A stretch of DNA of 64,000 bases from Castellaniella ginsengisoli (lineage in GTDB: Bacteria > Pseudomonadota > Gammaproteobacteria > Burkholderiales > Burkholderiaceae_B): the NCBI RefSeq assembly GCF_039523235.1, contig NZ_BAAAEX010000003.1, one strand, 5' to 3'. Below the pieces are notes generated by a model. The model was not told the origin of the DNA and did no database searches. It was given only the letters and a program-made list of their open reading frames with translations. The position numbers and the translations under genes were made by a program. Below, piece after piece: positions 50,038 to 60,829 of the stretch (position 1 is its first letter; each line of letters opens with the position of its first letter).

Positions 50038-52629
50038 CTACTGCAGCGTGCGCTCGAACACGAACCGCTCGCCATCCCAATCCACCGGCACGACGTCGTT
50101 CGGACCGAAGCGGCCTTCCAGAATGAGCCGCGCCACCGGATTTTCCACATGCTGCTGGATGGCGCGCTTCAGCGGCCGCGCGCCGAACACCGGGTCGTAG
50201 CCCGCGCGGGCCAACTCCTGGACCGCCGCATCGGACACCTCCAGGCGCATTTCCTGCTGCGCCATGCGCTCGGCCAGACGCGCCAACTGAATGCGGGCGA
50301 TCGGCTCGATATGCGCGGCATCCAGGCCATGGAATACCACGATCTCGTCGATCCGGTTCAGGAACTCCGGCCGGAACGCGGTCTTCAACTCGTCGCGGAT
50401 CACTTCCTTGACGACCTCGTAAGGCTGATCAGCCATGTTCTGGATGTGCTGCGAACCGATGTTCGAGGTCATGATGACGACCGTGTTGCGGAAATCCACG
50501 GTGCGGCCCTGGCCGTCGGTCAGGCGTCCATCGTCCAGCACCTGCAGCAATACGTTGAACACATCCGGGTGGGCTTTTTCAACCTCATCGAGCAGGATCA
50601 CGCTGTAGGGCTTGCGACGCACGGCTTCCGTCAGATAGCCGCCTTCCTCGTAGCCCACGTACCCCGGAGGCGCACCGATCAGCCGGGCCACTGAATGCTT
50701 CTCCATGAATTCGCTCATGTCGATGCGCACCAAGTGGTTGTCCGAGTCGAACAGGAAGCTGGCCAGCGCCTTGGTGAGTTCGGTCTTGCCCACACCGGTC
50801 GGCCCCAGGAACAGGAACGAACCATATGGCCGGTTCGGATCCGACAGCCCCGCACGCGAGCGGCGGATGGCCTCTGACACCAGGCGCACGGCTTCATCCT
50901 GGCCCACCACGCGCTCATGCAGCACGGTCTCCATGCCCAGCAGCTTGGCGCGCTCGCCTTGCATCATGCGCGACACGGGAATGCCGGTGGCCCGCGACAC
51001 GACCTCGGCGATCTCCTCGGCCCCGACCTGGGTGCGCAGCAGACGCGGCTTGTCGGCGTCTTCCGCCTTGGGCGCGGATTCCGCCGCCTTCAGGCGCGCC
51101 TCCAGCTCGGGCAGGCGGCCGTACTGCAGCTCGGCGAGCTTGTCGTACTGGCCCTTGCGCTGCAGTTCCGCCATTTCGGCGCGGACCTGGTCGATTTCCT
51201 CTTTCACGGCCTGCGAGCCCTGGACGGCGGCTTTTTCCGCCTTCCAGACCTCCTCGTAGTCGTTGTATTCGCGCTGCAGCGATTCCAGTTCGTCCTCGAT
51301 CGCCTTCAGGCGGCGCCCGGAGGCTTCGTCCTTGTCCTTCTTGACGGCTTCACGTTCGATCTTCAGCTGGATGATGCGCCGGTCGAGCCGGTCCATGACT
51401 TCCGGCTTGGAGTCGATTTCCATGCGGATGCGCGCCGCCGCCTCGTCGATCAGGTCGATGGCCTTGTCGGGCAGAAAGCGGTCGGTGATGTAGCGGTGCG
51501 ACAATTCCGCCGCCGCCACGATGGCCGGGTCCGTGATCTGCACGCCATGGTGCAGTTCGTAGCGTTCCTGCAGGCCGCGCAGGATGGCGATGGTGGATTC
51601 CACGTCGGGCTCGTCCACCAGCACCTTCTGGAAGCGCCGTTCCAGTGCGGCGTCCTTCTCGATGTACTGGCGGTATTCGTCCAGCGTGGTCGCGCCCACG
51701 CAATGCAGTTCGCCGCGCGACAGGGCGGGCTTGAGCATGTTGCCGGCGTCCATGGCGCCTTCGGCCTTGCCGGCGCCCACCATAGTGTGCAGTTCGTCGA
51801 TGAAGACGATGGTCTGGCCCGAATCCTGGGACAATTCCTTCAGCACGGCCTTCAAACGCTCTTCGAACTCGCCCCGGTACTTGGCGCCCGCCAGCAGGCC
51901 GGCCAAGTCCAGCGCCAGGATGCGCTTGCCCTTCAAGGTTTCCGGCACCTCGCCATTGACGATGCGCTGGGCCAGGCCTTCGACGATGGCGGTCTTGCCC
52001 ACGCCGGGTTCGCCGATCAGCACGGGGTTGTTCTTGGTGCGCCGCTGCAGGATCTGGATGGTGCGGCGGATTTCGTCGTCGCGCCCGATCACCGGATCGA
52101 GCTTGCCTTCGCGGGCGCGGGCGGTCAGGTCCAGGGTGTATTTCTTCAGCGCCTGGCGGTTGTCCTCATCCTCGGCGCCCGTGACGGCCGCGCCGCCGCG
52201 CACCGCCTCGATGGCGGTTTCCAGCGCCTTGCGCTGCAGCCCGGCCTCGCGCAGGGCGCGGCCGACCTCGCCCTTGTCGTCGGCCAGCGCCAGCAAGTAG
52301 AGCTCGCTGGCAACGTACGCATCGCCGCGCTGGCCGGCTTCCTTGTCGGTGCGCGCCAGGGCGGCCTGCAGATCGCGGCTGACCTGGATGTTGCCTTCGG
52401 CGCCCTGCACCACGGGCAAGCCCTTGATCTGGCGATCCAGCTCGGCCTGCAGCCGCGGCACCGCCACGCCCGCGCGCGCAAGCAGGCTGGCCGCGCCGCT
52501 GTCGGCGTCGGCCAGCAGGGCCGCCAGCAGGTGGGCGTTCTCGATATAGGGATGGTCATGGCGCACCGCGAGGCTCTGGGCATCGGCGAGCGCCTGTTGG
52601 AACTTCGTCGTCAGTTTGTCGAATCGCAT
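50038..52629 (-). CDS. clpB: ATP-dependent disaggregase ClpB
   Basis: Hexameric AAA+ chaperone that extracts proteins from aggregates with DnaK. The 863-residue protein has the N-terminal Clp repeat domain, first Walker A GEPGVGKTAIVEGL (about 203-216), the coiled-coil middle domain (about 410-520; EDELESLQREYNDYEEVWKA), and second Walker A GPTGVGKTEL (about 608-617). The conserved EEGGYLTEAVRRKPYSVILLDE segment (in pieces) lies in the second AAA domain. It is preceded by a sigma-32-like promoter. Confidence 0.97.
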   Translation of the reverse strand: MRFDKLTTKFQQALADAQSLAVRHDHPYIENAHLLAALLADADSGAASLLARAGVAVPRLQAELDRQIKGLPVVQGAEGNIQVSRDLQAALARTDKEAGQRGDAYVASELYLLALADDKGEVGRALREAGLQRKALETAIEAVRGGAAVTGAEDEDNRQALKKYTLDLTARAREGKLDPVIGRDDEIRRTIQILQRRTKNNPVLIGEPGVGKTAIVEGLAQRIVNGEVPETLKGKRILALDLAGLLAGAKYRGEFEERLKAVLKELSQDSGQTIVFIDELHTMVGAGKAEGAMDAGNMLKPALSRGELHCVGATTLDEYRQYIEKDAALERRFQKVLVDEPDVESTIAILRGLQERYELHHGVQITDPAIVAAAELSHRYITDRFLPDKAIDLIDEAAARIRMEIDSKPEVMDRLDRRIIQLKIEREAVKKDKDEASGRRLKAIEDELESLQREYNDYEEVWKAEKAAVQGSQAVKEEIDQVRAEMAELQRKGQYDKLAELQYGRLPELEARLKAAESAPKAEDADKPRLLRTQVGAEEIAEVVSRATGIPVSRMMQGERAKLLGMETVLHERVVGQDEAVRLVSEAIRRSRAGLSDPNRPYGSFLFLGPTGVGKTELTKALASFLFDSDNHLVRIDMSEFMEKHSVARLIGAPPGYVGYEEGGYLTEAVRRKPYSVILLDEVEKAHPDVFNVLLQVLDDGRLTDGQGRTVDFRNTVVIMTSNIGSQHIQNMADQPYEVVKEVIRDELKTAFRPEFLNRIDEIVVFHGLDAAHIEPIARIQLARLAERMAQQEMRLEVSDAAVQELARAGYDPVFGARPLKRAIQQHVENPVARLILEGRFGPNDVVPVDWDGERFVFERTLQ

Positions 52630-52651
52630 GGGTGGAGCCCTTTATAGGGAG

Positions 52652-52667
52652 GGGGCGCATACGCCCC
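52652..52667 (-). other. Small hairpin in the clpB leader
   Basis: GGGGCG / CGCCCC with a 4-nt loop lies within the leader, about 25 nt upstream of the clpB start. Heat-shock leaders sometimes contain such stems acting as RNA thermometers; this stem does not itself cover the ribosome-binding site, so the role is open. Confidence 0.3.
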
Positions 52668-52678
52668 GAGATGCGATA

Positions 52679-52707
52679 TATATGCGGCTGGCGGGAAGAT
52701 TTTCAAG
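52679..52707 (-). promoter_or_regulatory. Sigma-32-type heat-shock promoter of clpB
   Basis: On the minus strand, CTTGAA (52702-52707), a 14-bp spacer and CCGCATATA (52679-52687) match the sigma-32 consensus CTTGAA-N11-16-CCCCATnTA with one mismatch in the -10 core. It is about 50 nt from the clpB ATG and overlaps the end of higA. Confidence 0.75.
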
Positions 52708-52996
52708 ACGCGGCAAAAGCCAAACGGCTGACACCTTGCAGATCCACCCGCTGCCGTGCAAGCCATAAATCGTGAGCATCTTGCATGGCCAGCCAGCTTT
52801 CCGGACTGCGCCCGACCGCCTTCGAAAGGCGCAGCGCCATTTCGGGCGTCACGCGGCTGGAGCCATTCAGCACCCGGCTGAGCGTGGAGGCGGCAACGCC
52901 AAGGCCTGTCGCCAGCTCACGGCCGCTGACCCCATTAGGTTCCAGATAGACGGCCGAGATGAACTCGCCCGGATGAGGAGGATTATGCATCTCCAT
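52703..52996 (-). CDS. higA: HigA family antitoxin (XRE HTH)
   Basis: DNA-binding antitoxin of 97 residues. The N-terminus (NPPHPGEFISAVYLEPNGVSG) and the HTH (ELATGLGVAASTLSRVLNGSSRVTPEMALRLSKAVGRSPESW, in pieces) are typical of HigA/VapI. It starts at an ATG that shares one base with the toxin stop (TGATG), the usual toxin-first higBA arrangement. It should repress the higBA promoter and neutralise HigB. Here it remains intact although the toxin gene is frameshifted. Confidence 0.92.
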   Translation of the reverse strand: MEMHNPPHPGEFISAVYLEPNGVSGRELATGLGVAASTLSRVLNGSSRVTPEMALRLSKAVGRSPESWLAMQDAHDLWLARQRVDLQGVSRLAFAAS

Positions 52997-53284
52997 CAGT
53001 GGTAGTCCTCATAGTCCAGTACATGGACGTTGCCGTCCCTGAATTCGAAAGTGATGCGCCAATTTCCATTGACTGACATCGCCCACCGGCCTTTCATGAG
53101 ACCTTTCAAGGGATGCAGGCCGAACCCCGGAATATCCAGGTCGGACAGCACCACGGCGGTATCGAGCGCAGCCAATTGCAGCCGAAGCCGCTTGCCATGG
53201 CTTGCCATGGCTTGCCTGGACGCCCGACAGGGCCCCTGTCTCGAAGAAGCGCCTCAGCCCTTTGTGCCGGAAAGACTTGATCAT
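52996..53284 (-). pseudogene. higB: higB toxin gene, frameshifted by a 10-bp tandem duplication
   Basis: The RelE-fold HigB toxin (mRNA interferase) would be 92 residues. The first part reads MIKSFRHKGLRRFFETGALSGVQASHGK, then shifts; the remainder is intact in another frame: KRLRLQLAALDTAVVLSDLD ... MKGRWAMSVNGNWRITFEF ... LDYEDYH. The break is the duplicated 10-mer CTTGCCATGG (53191-53200, 53201-53210, followed by CTTGCC). Removing one copy restores a single 92-codon frame, so the mutation is clear. An ATG inside the duplication could start a 70-residue fragment, but this lacks the N-terminal helix. It is likely inactive as read. Confidence 0.88.
53190..53216. repeat. 10-bp tandem duplication within higB
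   Basis: Unit CTTGCCATGG, two full copies plus CTTGCC, total 27 bp. The ancestral sequence already had CTTGCC on both sides of ATGG, giving a ready slippage site. It could reverse by slippage, so phase variation is possible. Confidence 0.85.
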
Positions 53285-53437
53285 AATGTAGCATGTTGCG
53301 CATCAAGCAACAATTCCAGATGCCTACCAGGCCTCTGACGATTAAACATAGCCCTGACCTCGTGTGAATCAGAGCGGCCATTGTGGCTTGAACACCCCGC
53401 ACCGGCCAGATCGGAAGAATCCTGACGGGCACAATTG

Positions 53438-54970
53438 TCACTGCATCAATCCGATCCTCTGCAGCCAGTGCCTCGACAGATCCTCGGCGGCCAGGTCCAT
53501 CGACCGGCCGGGGGCGGACGCCCAGTTGTTCCAGCAGACATAGGGCACGCTGCCAGACGGCAGGCCGTAACGACGGTAGACCTCCGGCAGGATGGGCACG
53601 TGATCGCCATACCAGCACAGGCTGGCGGGCCGGTCCAGGGATTCCAGGGTGGCGCGCAGGCTGGCGGCCATCTGGTCGGCATGGCGCAGATGGCGCAAAT
53701 AGATCGTCAAGTCCTCGCAGCCGGGCGGCGGCGGCCGGGTATACAAGGCATCGGCCTCGCCCGGTCGAGCCGTTTCCAGATGCAGGGGGCCATGGTTTTC
53801 CATGGTGATGGCCATCACAAACAGGGGCTGCCCGGACTGCCGCAGCAGTCCGGCGACCTTGTCCGCCACGGCGCGGTCTTCCATGTACGGTCCGGCCGAG
53901 GGCACCCCGGCGAAGGCCTGAATGTCCAGAAAGGCATCAAAGCCCAGTTGCGGATAGACCCGGTTTCGCTGATAGAAACCGGCCGGATACGGATGCACGC
54001 AAACCGTGCGATAACCCCGGGCCTTCAGCCAGGACGCCAGCGAGGCCAGCCGCCACCCCGCCGCCAGCGCCCGGTAAGGATTGAAACGATGCACGCCCAG
54101 CCGCTCCGCCGCGATGCCCGACAGAAAGGCGAATTCGGTGCGGATGGTATTGGCGCCCCACGCAGGCACAGCCAGCCCGCCCCGCAGGACCCCATCCGCA
54201 CGCAAGCGGTCGAACTGCGCCAGCACGTCGCCGCGTATGTCCGGCATCACCGCACGCGGGTCGAAAAAAGATTCACTCTGGACAGCGACCAGATGAGGCA
54301 GGTCTTGTCCAGGCGTGCCGGGAAGCCGCCGCGCATACGCCGCAAAGTCGAACGGCGACCCCACGCACGGCAGGCGTCCTGCGGCGCACGCATACTGCCA
54401 CAGCGATGCCATGAAACCCAGTGCCGCCAGATCGCGTGCCGGCTGGAAGGTCGCCGCCGGCAGGCGCCGCGCCCCTCCCCACAGCAACAGCGCCCCCGAG
54501 AGCGCCACCACGTTCAGTCCGCCCAGGTGCCCGGCCCAGTCCCAGCGGTCTTCCAGCGATTCCTCGGCCCACAGGCCGACCGCCACGGCCAGCAGCACCC
54601 CGACCGTCGCCCCCGAGAATTTCGCCCAGCCCAGGAACGGGATGTACAGGCGCGGATGGCGGAGCGCGTCGGTAAAGTATTCGTAATCGTGAAAGACAAA
54701 GGGCTCCCGCAGGGACTTGTATTTGGCGTTATTGACCTGCACCAGCCCCAGCCAGAACGCGCACACCACGGCTGCCGCAAACCACGGCCGCCCCAATGCC
54801 AGCGTCAGAGTCGCGTGTGCCAGACACCATAGCCCCGCATGCACGGCCCAGGCCGCCACAGGCCGACGCAGCGGCGGGCGCGGCGCCATCAGGCGTTCAA
54901 TGGCGACGGACAACACCACGCCCAGCAACGCGGCTGCCAGCATCGACATCAGAGCGGGCTCAAGCTCCAT
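53438..54970 (-). CDS. Membrane sulfatase-fold (LtaS/OpgB-like) transferase of capsule locus
   Basis: Membrane protein of 510 residues: about four N-terminal helices (first LAAALLGVVLSVAIERL) and a sulfatase-fold alkaline-phosphatase-type domain (about 220-500). Catalytic and metal residues appear in VAVQSESFFDPR (Glu), GANTIRTEFAFLSG (catalytic Thr) and WYGDHVPIL (Asp, His). Relatives transfer phosphoglycerol or similar groups. It overlaps the SDR gene by 11 nt and ends the kpsS-SDR-sulfatase set. From memory this order resembles wcbO-wcbP-wcbQ in the Burkholderia pseudomallei capsule locus. It probably decorates capsule or envelope glycan. Confidence 0.8.
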   Translation of the reverse strand: MELEPALMSMLAAALLGVVLSVAIERLMAPRPPLRRPVAAWAVHAGLWCLAHATLTLALGRPWFAAAVVCAFWLGLVQVNNAKYKSLREPFVFHDYEYFTDALRHPRLYIPFLGWAKFSGATVGVLLAVAVGLWAEESLEDRWDWAGHLGGLNVVALSGALLLWGGARRLPAATFQPARDLAALGFMASLWQYACAAGRLPCVGSPFDFAAYARRLPGTPGQDLPHLVAVQSESFFDPRAVMPDIRGDVLAQFDRLRADGVLRGGLAVPAWGANTIRTEFAFLSGIAAERLGVHRFNPYRALAAGWRLASLASWLKARGYRTVCVHPYPAGFYQRNRVYPQLGFDAFLDIQAFAGVPSAGPYMEDRAVADKVAGLLRQSGQPLFVMAITMENHGPLHLETARPGEADALYTRPPPPGCEDLTIYLRHLRHADQMAASLRATLESLDRPASLCWYGDHVPILPEVYRRYGLPSGSVPYVCWNNWASAPGRSMDLAAEDLSRHWLQRIGLMQ

Positions 54971-55709
54971 AACCCATCCACCGCACGATCCGATGCGACA
55001 GCGCGGCCGGCAGCACGGCCAGCCACCAGGTCCCCCAATTCAGGGGGAACGGGAAGCTGATGCGCGCCCGATCCCGCGCCAGACCGCGCCGGATCGCGCG
55101 CGCGGCCCGCTCCGGCGTCCAGACCCAGGGCTTGGGGCCGGGCATGTCGTCGCACATGGGGGATTTGACGTAGCCGGGCATGATCACATTGACGCGGATG
55201 CCCTCGGGGGCCAGCCAGCCGCGCAGGGCCTCGCCATAGGCCTTGAGGCCGGCCTTGCTGGCGCTGTAGGCCGGCGTGACCGGCAGACCGAAATATCCGG
55301 CCAGGGAACTCATGAAGGCGATCTGCCCCCTGCCCCGCGCCCGCATGGCCGGCAACACCGCCTGGGCGATCCGCATGGAGGCCTTGAGGTTCACATCCAG
55401 CAGAGCGTCCACCTCGTCCCAGGGTTCCGGTTCACCACCCGGTCCCACATGCGTGTTCATGCCGGCGTTGATGACGACCAGGTCCAGCGGCTCCAGCCCG
55501 GCCAGCCAGGTCTGGAGCGCCGGGCCGTCGCGCACGTCGAGGCCATGACACCGCACTGTCGCGCCGCGCGCCTCGCAGGCCTGGGCGACCCGCGCCAGCA
55601 CGTCCTGACGGCGGCCATGCAGGATCAAGCTCACACCCGGCGCCGCATATTCCCAGGCCAGCGCCGAACCGATGGCACTGGTGGCGCCGGTGATGAGGAT
55701 GCGTCGCAT
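54960..55709 (-). CDS. Capsule-locus short-chain dehydrogenase (WcbP-like)
   Basis: SDR of 249 residues: cofactor site ITGATSAIGSALAWEY, INAG motif, catalytic Ser in MSSLAG and Tyr/Lys in YSASK, then a hydrophobic C-terminal tail (WWLAVLPAALSHRIVRWMG) that may attach it to the membrane. Its start codon shares one base with the stop of kpsS and its end overlaps the sulfatase gene, so the three are tightly coupled. Role in capsule making is inferred from context. Confidence 0.85.
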   Translation of the reverse strand: MRRILITGATSAIGSALAWEYAAPGVSLILHGRRQDVLARVAQACEARGATVRCHGLDVRDGPALQTWLAGLEPLDLVVINAGMNTHVGPGGEPEPWDEVDALLDVNLKASMRIAQAVLPAMRARGRGQIAFMSSLAGYFGLPVTPAYSASKAGLKAYGEALRGWLAPEGIRVNVIMPGYVKSPMCDDMPGPKPWVWTPERAARAIRRGLARDRARISFPFPLNWGTWWLAVLPAALSHRIVRWMGYGA

Positions 55710-56902
55710 CAGGCCTCCAGCAAACGCGGCAAGCTGTTGCGCACCGCCAGAGCAATGCCCCGCGGGCAGTAAAAACCGCCGTTGACCGTCGCCTGGGCCA
55801 GCACCCGCTGTCTCAAACGATGAAAACGCCCCGCGTCAGGCGTCTCGTCCGCTGTCCAGAAGCTGTCCAGGCCGCCCTGATGCACCAGCCCTGGCTGGGC
55901 ATACAACGCACGCCCCAGCACCATCAGGGGCAAGCCGGCTTCCAGCGCCAGCGGCCCCACCGTGCTGTTGACGGTCACCACGCCGGCGGCCTGGCGCAGC
56001 AATCTGGGCAACTGCCCCGTTTCCATATAGAACACACGGCCCCGCAAGTCATGGTGCCGCACCAGGCGTCGCAACACGCGGCCATGACTGGCCAGCCCCG
56101 GGTCCAGCGGGTGATTCTTGACCACCAGCACCGCATCGGCCGGCGCATGCCGGGCAAAGGATGCCAGCACCCCGTCCATCAATTCCCGCATGTTGCCGTA
56201 AGGCGAATGCTGTCGGATCTGACTGTCCCCATCCAGTTGCAAGGGCAGCACGAAAAAGCGCCTGCGCTGGCGCAACAAGGTCCGGAGCAGCCGGTCATCG
56301 CGCCCGCGATGCCAACGCAACAGGGGCAGGCGCCACGCATAACCCAAGTATTCCAGCGGCGCGACATAGCGCGCATGCGTGCGATAAAACGGAAACAGCA
56401 CGGGATTGGCCACACCGGCGACGTGGTACGCCACATCGTGCACCGCCCGGCGCCAGAACGGCGACTTGAAGGCGGCGGGGACGGCGGGCGGCGGAAAATC
56501 AGTCGCGGGATCCTGACGCAACACGGCCATCAGCGGCGAATGGGCGTTGACCCCGCCGCGTTCCAGCGTGATGCGATGCGGACGAAAATAGCCTTCCTCG
56601 AACACATGCGCGCGCAATCCCAGGCGCCGGGCCAACGCCACCGCTGGCCGATGCACGGGGCGGCAATCCCCGAACAGCACCATGTCCGTCACCCCCCACT
56701 GCCGCACATGCTGTTCATAAAAAGACGGCAATTGCGACAAACGCCCTCGAAAAGACACAGCCTGCCCTAGACGCCAGTACAGCAGATCGCCGGCTGTGAA
56801 ATTCACCCGCCGCACGCAATGCCCCTGGCCGCGCAGCGCCCGCGCCAGTTCACGGAAAAAGGGCGAACAAGGCCCCTGCAAGAACAAAAACGTGCGGCGC
56901 AT
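55709..56902 (-). CDS. kpsS: Capsular polysaccharide beta-Kdo transferase KpsS
   Basis: Cytoplasmic Kdo transferase of 397 residues that starts the poly-Kdo linker on the lipid anchor of group 2/3 capsules. Visible family features are RTFLFLQGPCSPFFRELARALRG, VLFGDCRPVHRPAVALA and HVFEEGYFRPHRITLERGGVN (in pieces), then a second domain with VVKNHPLDPG and VVTVNSTVGPLALEAGLP. Works with KpsC. It follows kpsC by 24 bp. Confidence 0.92.
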   Translation of the reverse strand: MRRTFLFLQGPCSPFFRELARALRGQGHCVRRVNFTAGDLLYWRLGQAVSFRGRLSQLPSFYEQHVRQWGVTDMVLFGDCRPVHRPAVALARRLGLRAHVFEEGYFRPHRITLERGGVNAHSPLMAVLRQDPATDFPPPAVPAAFKSPFWRRAVHDVAYHVAGVANPVLFPFYRTHARYVAPLEYLGYAWRLPLLRWHRGRDDRLLRTLLRQRRRFFVLPLQLDGDSQIRQHSPYGNMRELMDGVLASFARHAPADAVLVVKNHPLDPGLASHGRVLRRLVRHHDLRGRVFYMETGQLPRLLRQAAGVVTVNSTVGPLALEAGLPLMVLGRALYAQPGLVHQGGLDSFWTADETPDAGRFHRLRQRVLAQATVNGGFYCPRGIALAVRNSLPRLLEA

Positions 56903-56926
56903 GCCGTCGGATTCCAGGAAAGTTGA

Positions 56927-58990
<2,064 letters not shown>

Positions 58991-59010
58991 CTGCACGATC
59001 CAGCCTTATG

Positions 59011-60006
59011 TCAGAGTGCCGAGACTTGGTGTTTCAAACCATGTATCTGCAATACGCCCAGAACGTCGCCCTGCTGATTCTGCACAACCAGCGCGCTGAT
59101 TTCGTTCTTGTTCATCAGGGCTTCAGCGTCGGTAAATCGGACCTCCGGCTGGATGGTCAGGGGCTGGTGTGACATGATCTGCTCGGCGACCACGTTTTTC
59201 ATACTTTCATGCCGTTCGAATGCGCGGCGCAGATCACCGTCCGTGATGATGCCCTTCAGTATTTTTCCGTCCATCACCAAGGCCAGCCCCAACCTGCCCG
59301 CCGTCATGACATTGACGACCTCCCGGAAAGGCATATCAGACGCACATACAGGCAAGGGAGCCTTGTGCATCACATCCTTGACCCGCGTCAGCAAGCGGCG
59401 GCCAAGGCTTCCCCCCGGGTGGAACTGCGCGAAGTCCTCCGGCTGAAAATCACGCCGGACCATCAGCGCCACAGCCAACGCATCCCCCATGGCCAAGGTG
59501 TTGGTTGTCGAACTCGTGGGCGCCAAATTATTCTTGCACGCTTCGCGCTCCACACCGACATCCAGAACGACATCCGCATACCGCGCCAAGGTCGAATGAA
59601 GCCCACCAGTCATCGCAATGATGCGGTTCTGCCGATGCTCCAGAAAAGGCAGAATCCTGAGCACTTCCTCGGTTTCTCCCGAGTTGGAAATCAGCAGAGC
59701 CACGTCAATCGGCCGGATCATGCCAAGATCCCCGTGGAATGCTTCGCCCGGGTGCACAAAGAACGCGGAGGTTCCCGTTGATGCCAGCGTCGCGGCGATT
59801 TTTCGGCCGATCAGGCCGGACTTCCCCATGCCCACGATGATGACACGCCCCTGCGCGCCGAGCATGATGTCGACAGCCCTGGAAAAACTTCGATCCAGGC
59901 GGCCACGCATCCGCCGCAGGGACTCCATCTCGGCATCCAGGGTCTGGTAAGCAACCTGCAAATCCGATTCAAAATATTCCGACTGAATGTTGATAGCGGC
60001 GTCCAT
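59011..60006 (-). CDS. kpsF: Arabinose-5-phosphate isomerase (KdsD/KpsF)
   Basis: Makes D-arabinose-5-phosphate from ribulose-5-phosphate, the first Kdo precursor. The 331-residue protein has an SIS domain (VIIVGMGKSGLIGRKIAATLASTGT in pieces; HPGEAFHGDLGM; ISNSGETEEVL) and two CBS domains (about 210-330). AAGGAA sits 7 nt before ATG 60006. Being within the capsule locus, it is the capsule-linked copy; a housekeeping copy is expected elsewhere in the genome. Confidence 0.95.
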   Translation of the reverse strand: MDAAINIQSEYFESDLQVAYQTLDAEMESLRRMRGRLDRSFSRAVDIMLGAQGRVIIVGMGKSGLIGRKIAATLASTGTSAFFVHPGEAFHGDLGMIRPIDVALLISNSGETEEVLRILPFLEHRQNRIIAMTGGLHSTLARYADVVLDVGVEREACKNNLAPTSSTTNTLAMGDALAVALMVRRDFQPEDFAQFHPGGSLGRRLLTRVKDVMHKAPLPVCASDMPFREVVNVMTAGRLGLALVMDGKILKGIITDGDLRRAFERHESMKNVVAEQIMSHQPLTIQPEVRFTDAEALMNKNEISALVVQNQQGDVLGVLQIHGLKHQVSAL

Positions 60007-60010
60007 TCGT

Positions 60011-60820
60011 TCATTTCCTTTGCCTTGCAATTTCCCCTGCCATCAGTGACCGCACGATTGCAAGGCTTTCGGGTGTGTCAACCCCCGGCCCGCCCGGCTC
60101 CACCTCGAACGCTCGAATTCGAAGCCCCGCCGCCAGCAATCGCAGCTGCTCCAGTTTCTCTGCCCGTTCGATCATCGGCTGAGGCAGCGCGGCATAGCCG
60201 GCCAATACTGCTCGCCGATAGGCATAGACGCCCACATGTTTAAAGTAAACCGCCTCATCGAGCTCTCTTGGATAAGGGATCGGAGCGCGGCTGAAGTACA
60301 GAGCATCACTGTTATCCCCCAACACGACTTTCACGGCATCGGGATTCTTCGCTTCCTCGGCCATGATCCGGTGATAAAGGGTACCTACCGCTACCGACCG
60401 ATCCGCCAGCATGCCGTTTACCAGCGTTTCAACGTCCCCAGGTCGAATCAGCGGCTCGTCCCCTTGCAAATTCACGTATACGCCCGCCTGAACCTGATCC
60501 ATCACCTCTGCCAAGCGATCAGTGCCTGACTGGTGATCCGGCGAGGTGATGACATACCGGCCACCAAAAGATTCAACAGCATCGGCCACCCGCGCATCAT
60601 CCGTAGCCACCCACACCGCATTGATGCCTCGCACCCGCAAGGCCCGTTCATATACGTGCTGGATCATCGGTTTGCCGGCAATATCGACCAAGGGCTTGCC
60701 AGGCAACCGAGTCGACCCGTAACGCGCCGGAATGACGATCGCCACTCCATCTGTGTTTTCCGATCTGGTCGCTGCATTCAATCCGGCCATCATGCCGGAC
60801 TCTTTCGGCTCAATCCTCAT
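60011..60820 (-). CDS. kpsU: CMP-Kdo synthetase (KdsB/KpsU)
   Basis: Activates Kdo to CMP-Kdo. The 269-residue protein shows VIPARYGSTRLPGKPLVDIAGKPMI (in pieces), WVATDD, the metal/substrate motif VNLQGDEPLI, and YFKHVGVYAYRR, all typical. It lies 4 nt from the kpsF start on the same strand and 9 nt from kdsA. About 20 residues precede the usual start; an alternative ATG lies at 60793. Together with kpsF and kdsA it supplies Kdo for the capsule linker. Confidence 0.95.
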   Translation of the reverse strand: MRIEPKESGMMAGLNAATRSENTDGVAIVIPARYGSTRLPGKPLVDIAGKPMIQHVYERALRVRGINAVWVATDDARVADAVESFGGRYVITSPDHQSGTDRLAEVMDQVQAGVYVNLQGDEPLIRPGDVETLVNGMLADRSVAVGTLYHRIMAEEAKNPDAVKVVLGDNSDALYFSRAPIPYPRELDEAVYFKHVGVYAYRRAVLAGYAALPQPMIERAEKLEQLRLLAAGLRIRAFEVEPGGPGVDTPESLAIVRSLMAGEIARQRK

Positions 60821-60829
60821 CAGTCCGCC

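Noticed and set aside
52996..53208. An intact 70-residue HigB toxin
   Set aside because: It begins inside the 10-bp duplication and lacks the conserved N-terminal helix, which is present in the other frame just upstream. This is a frameshifted gene, not a short family member.
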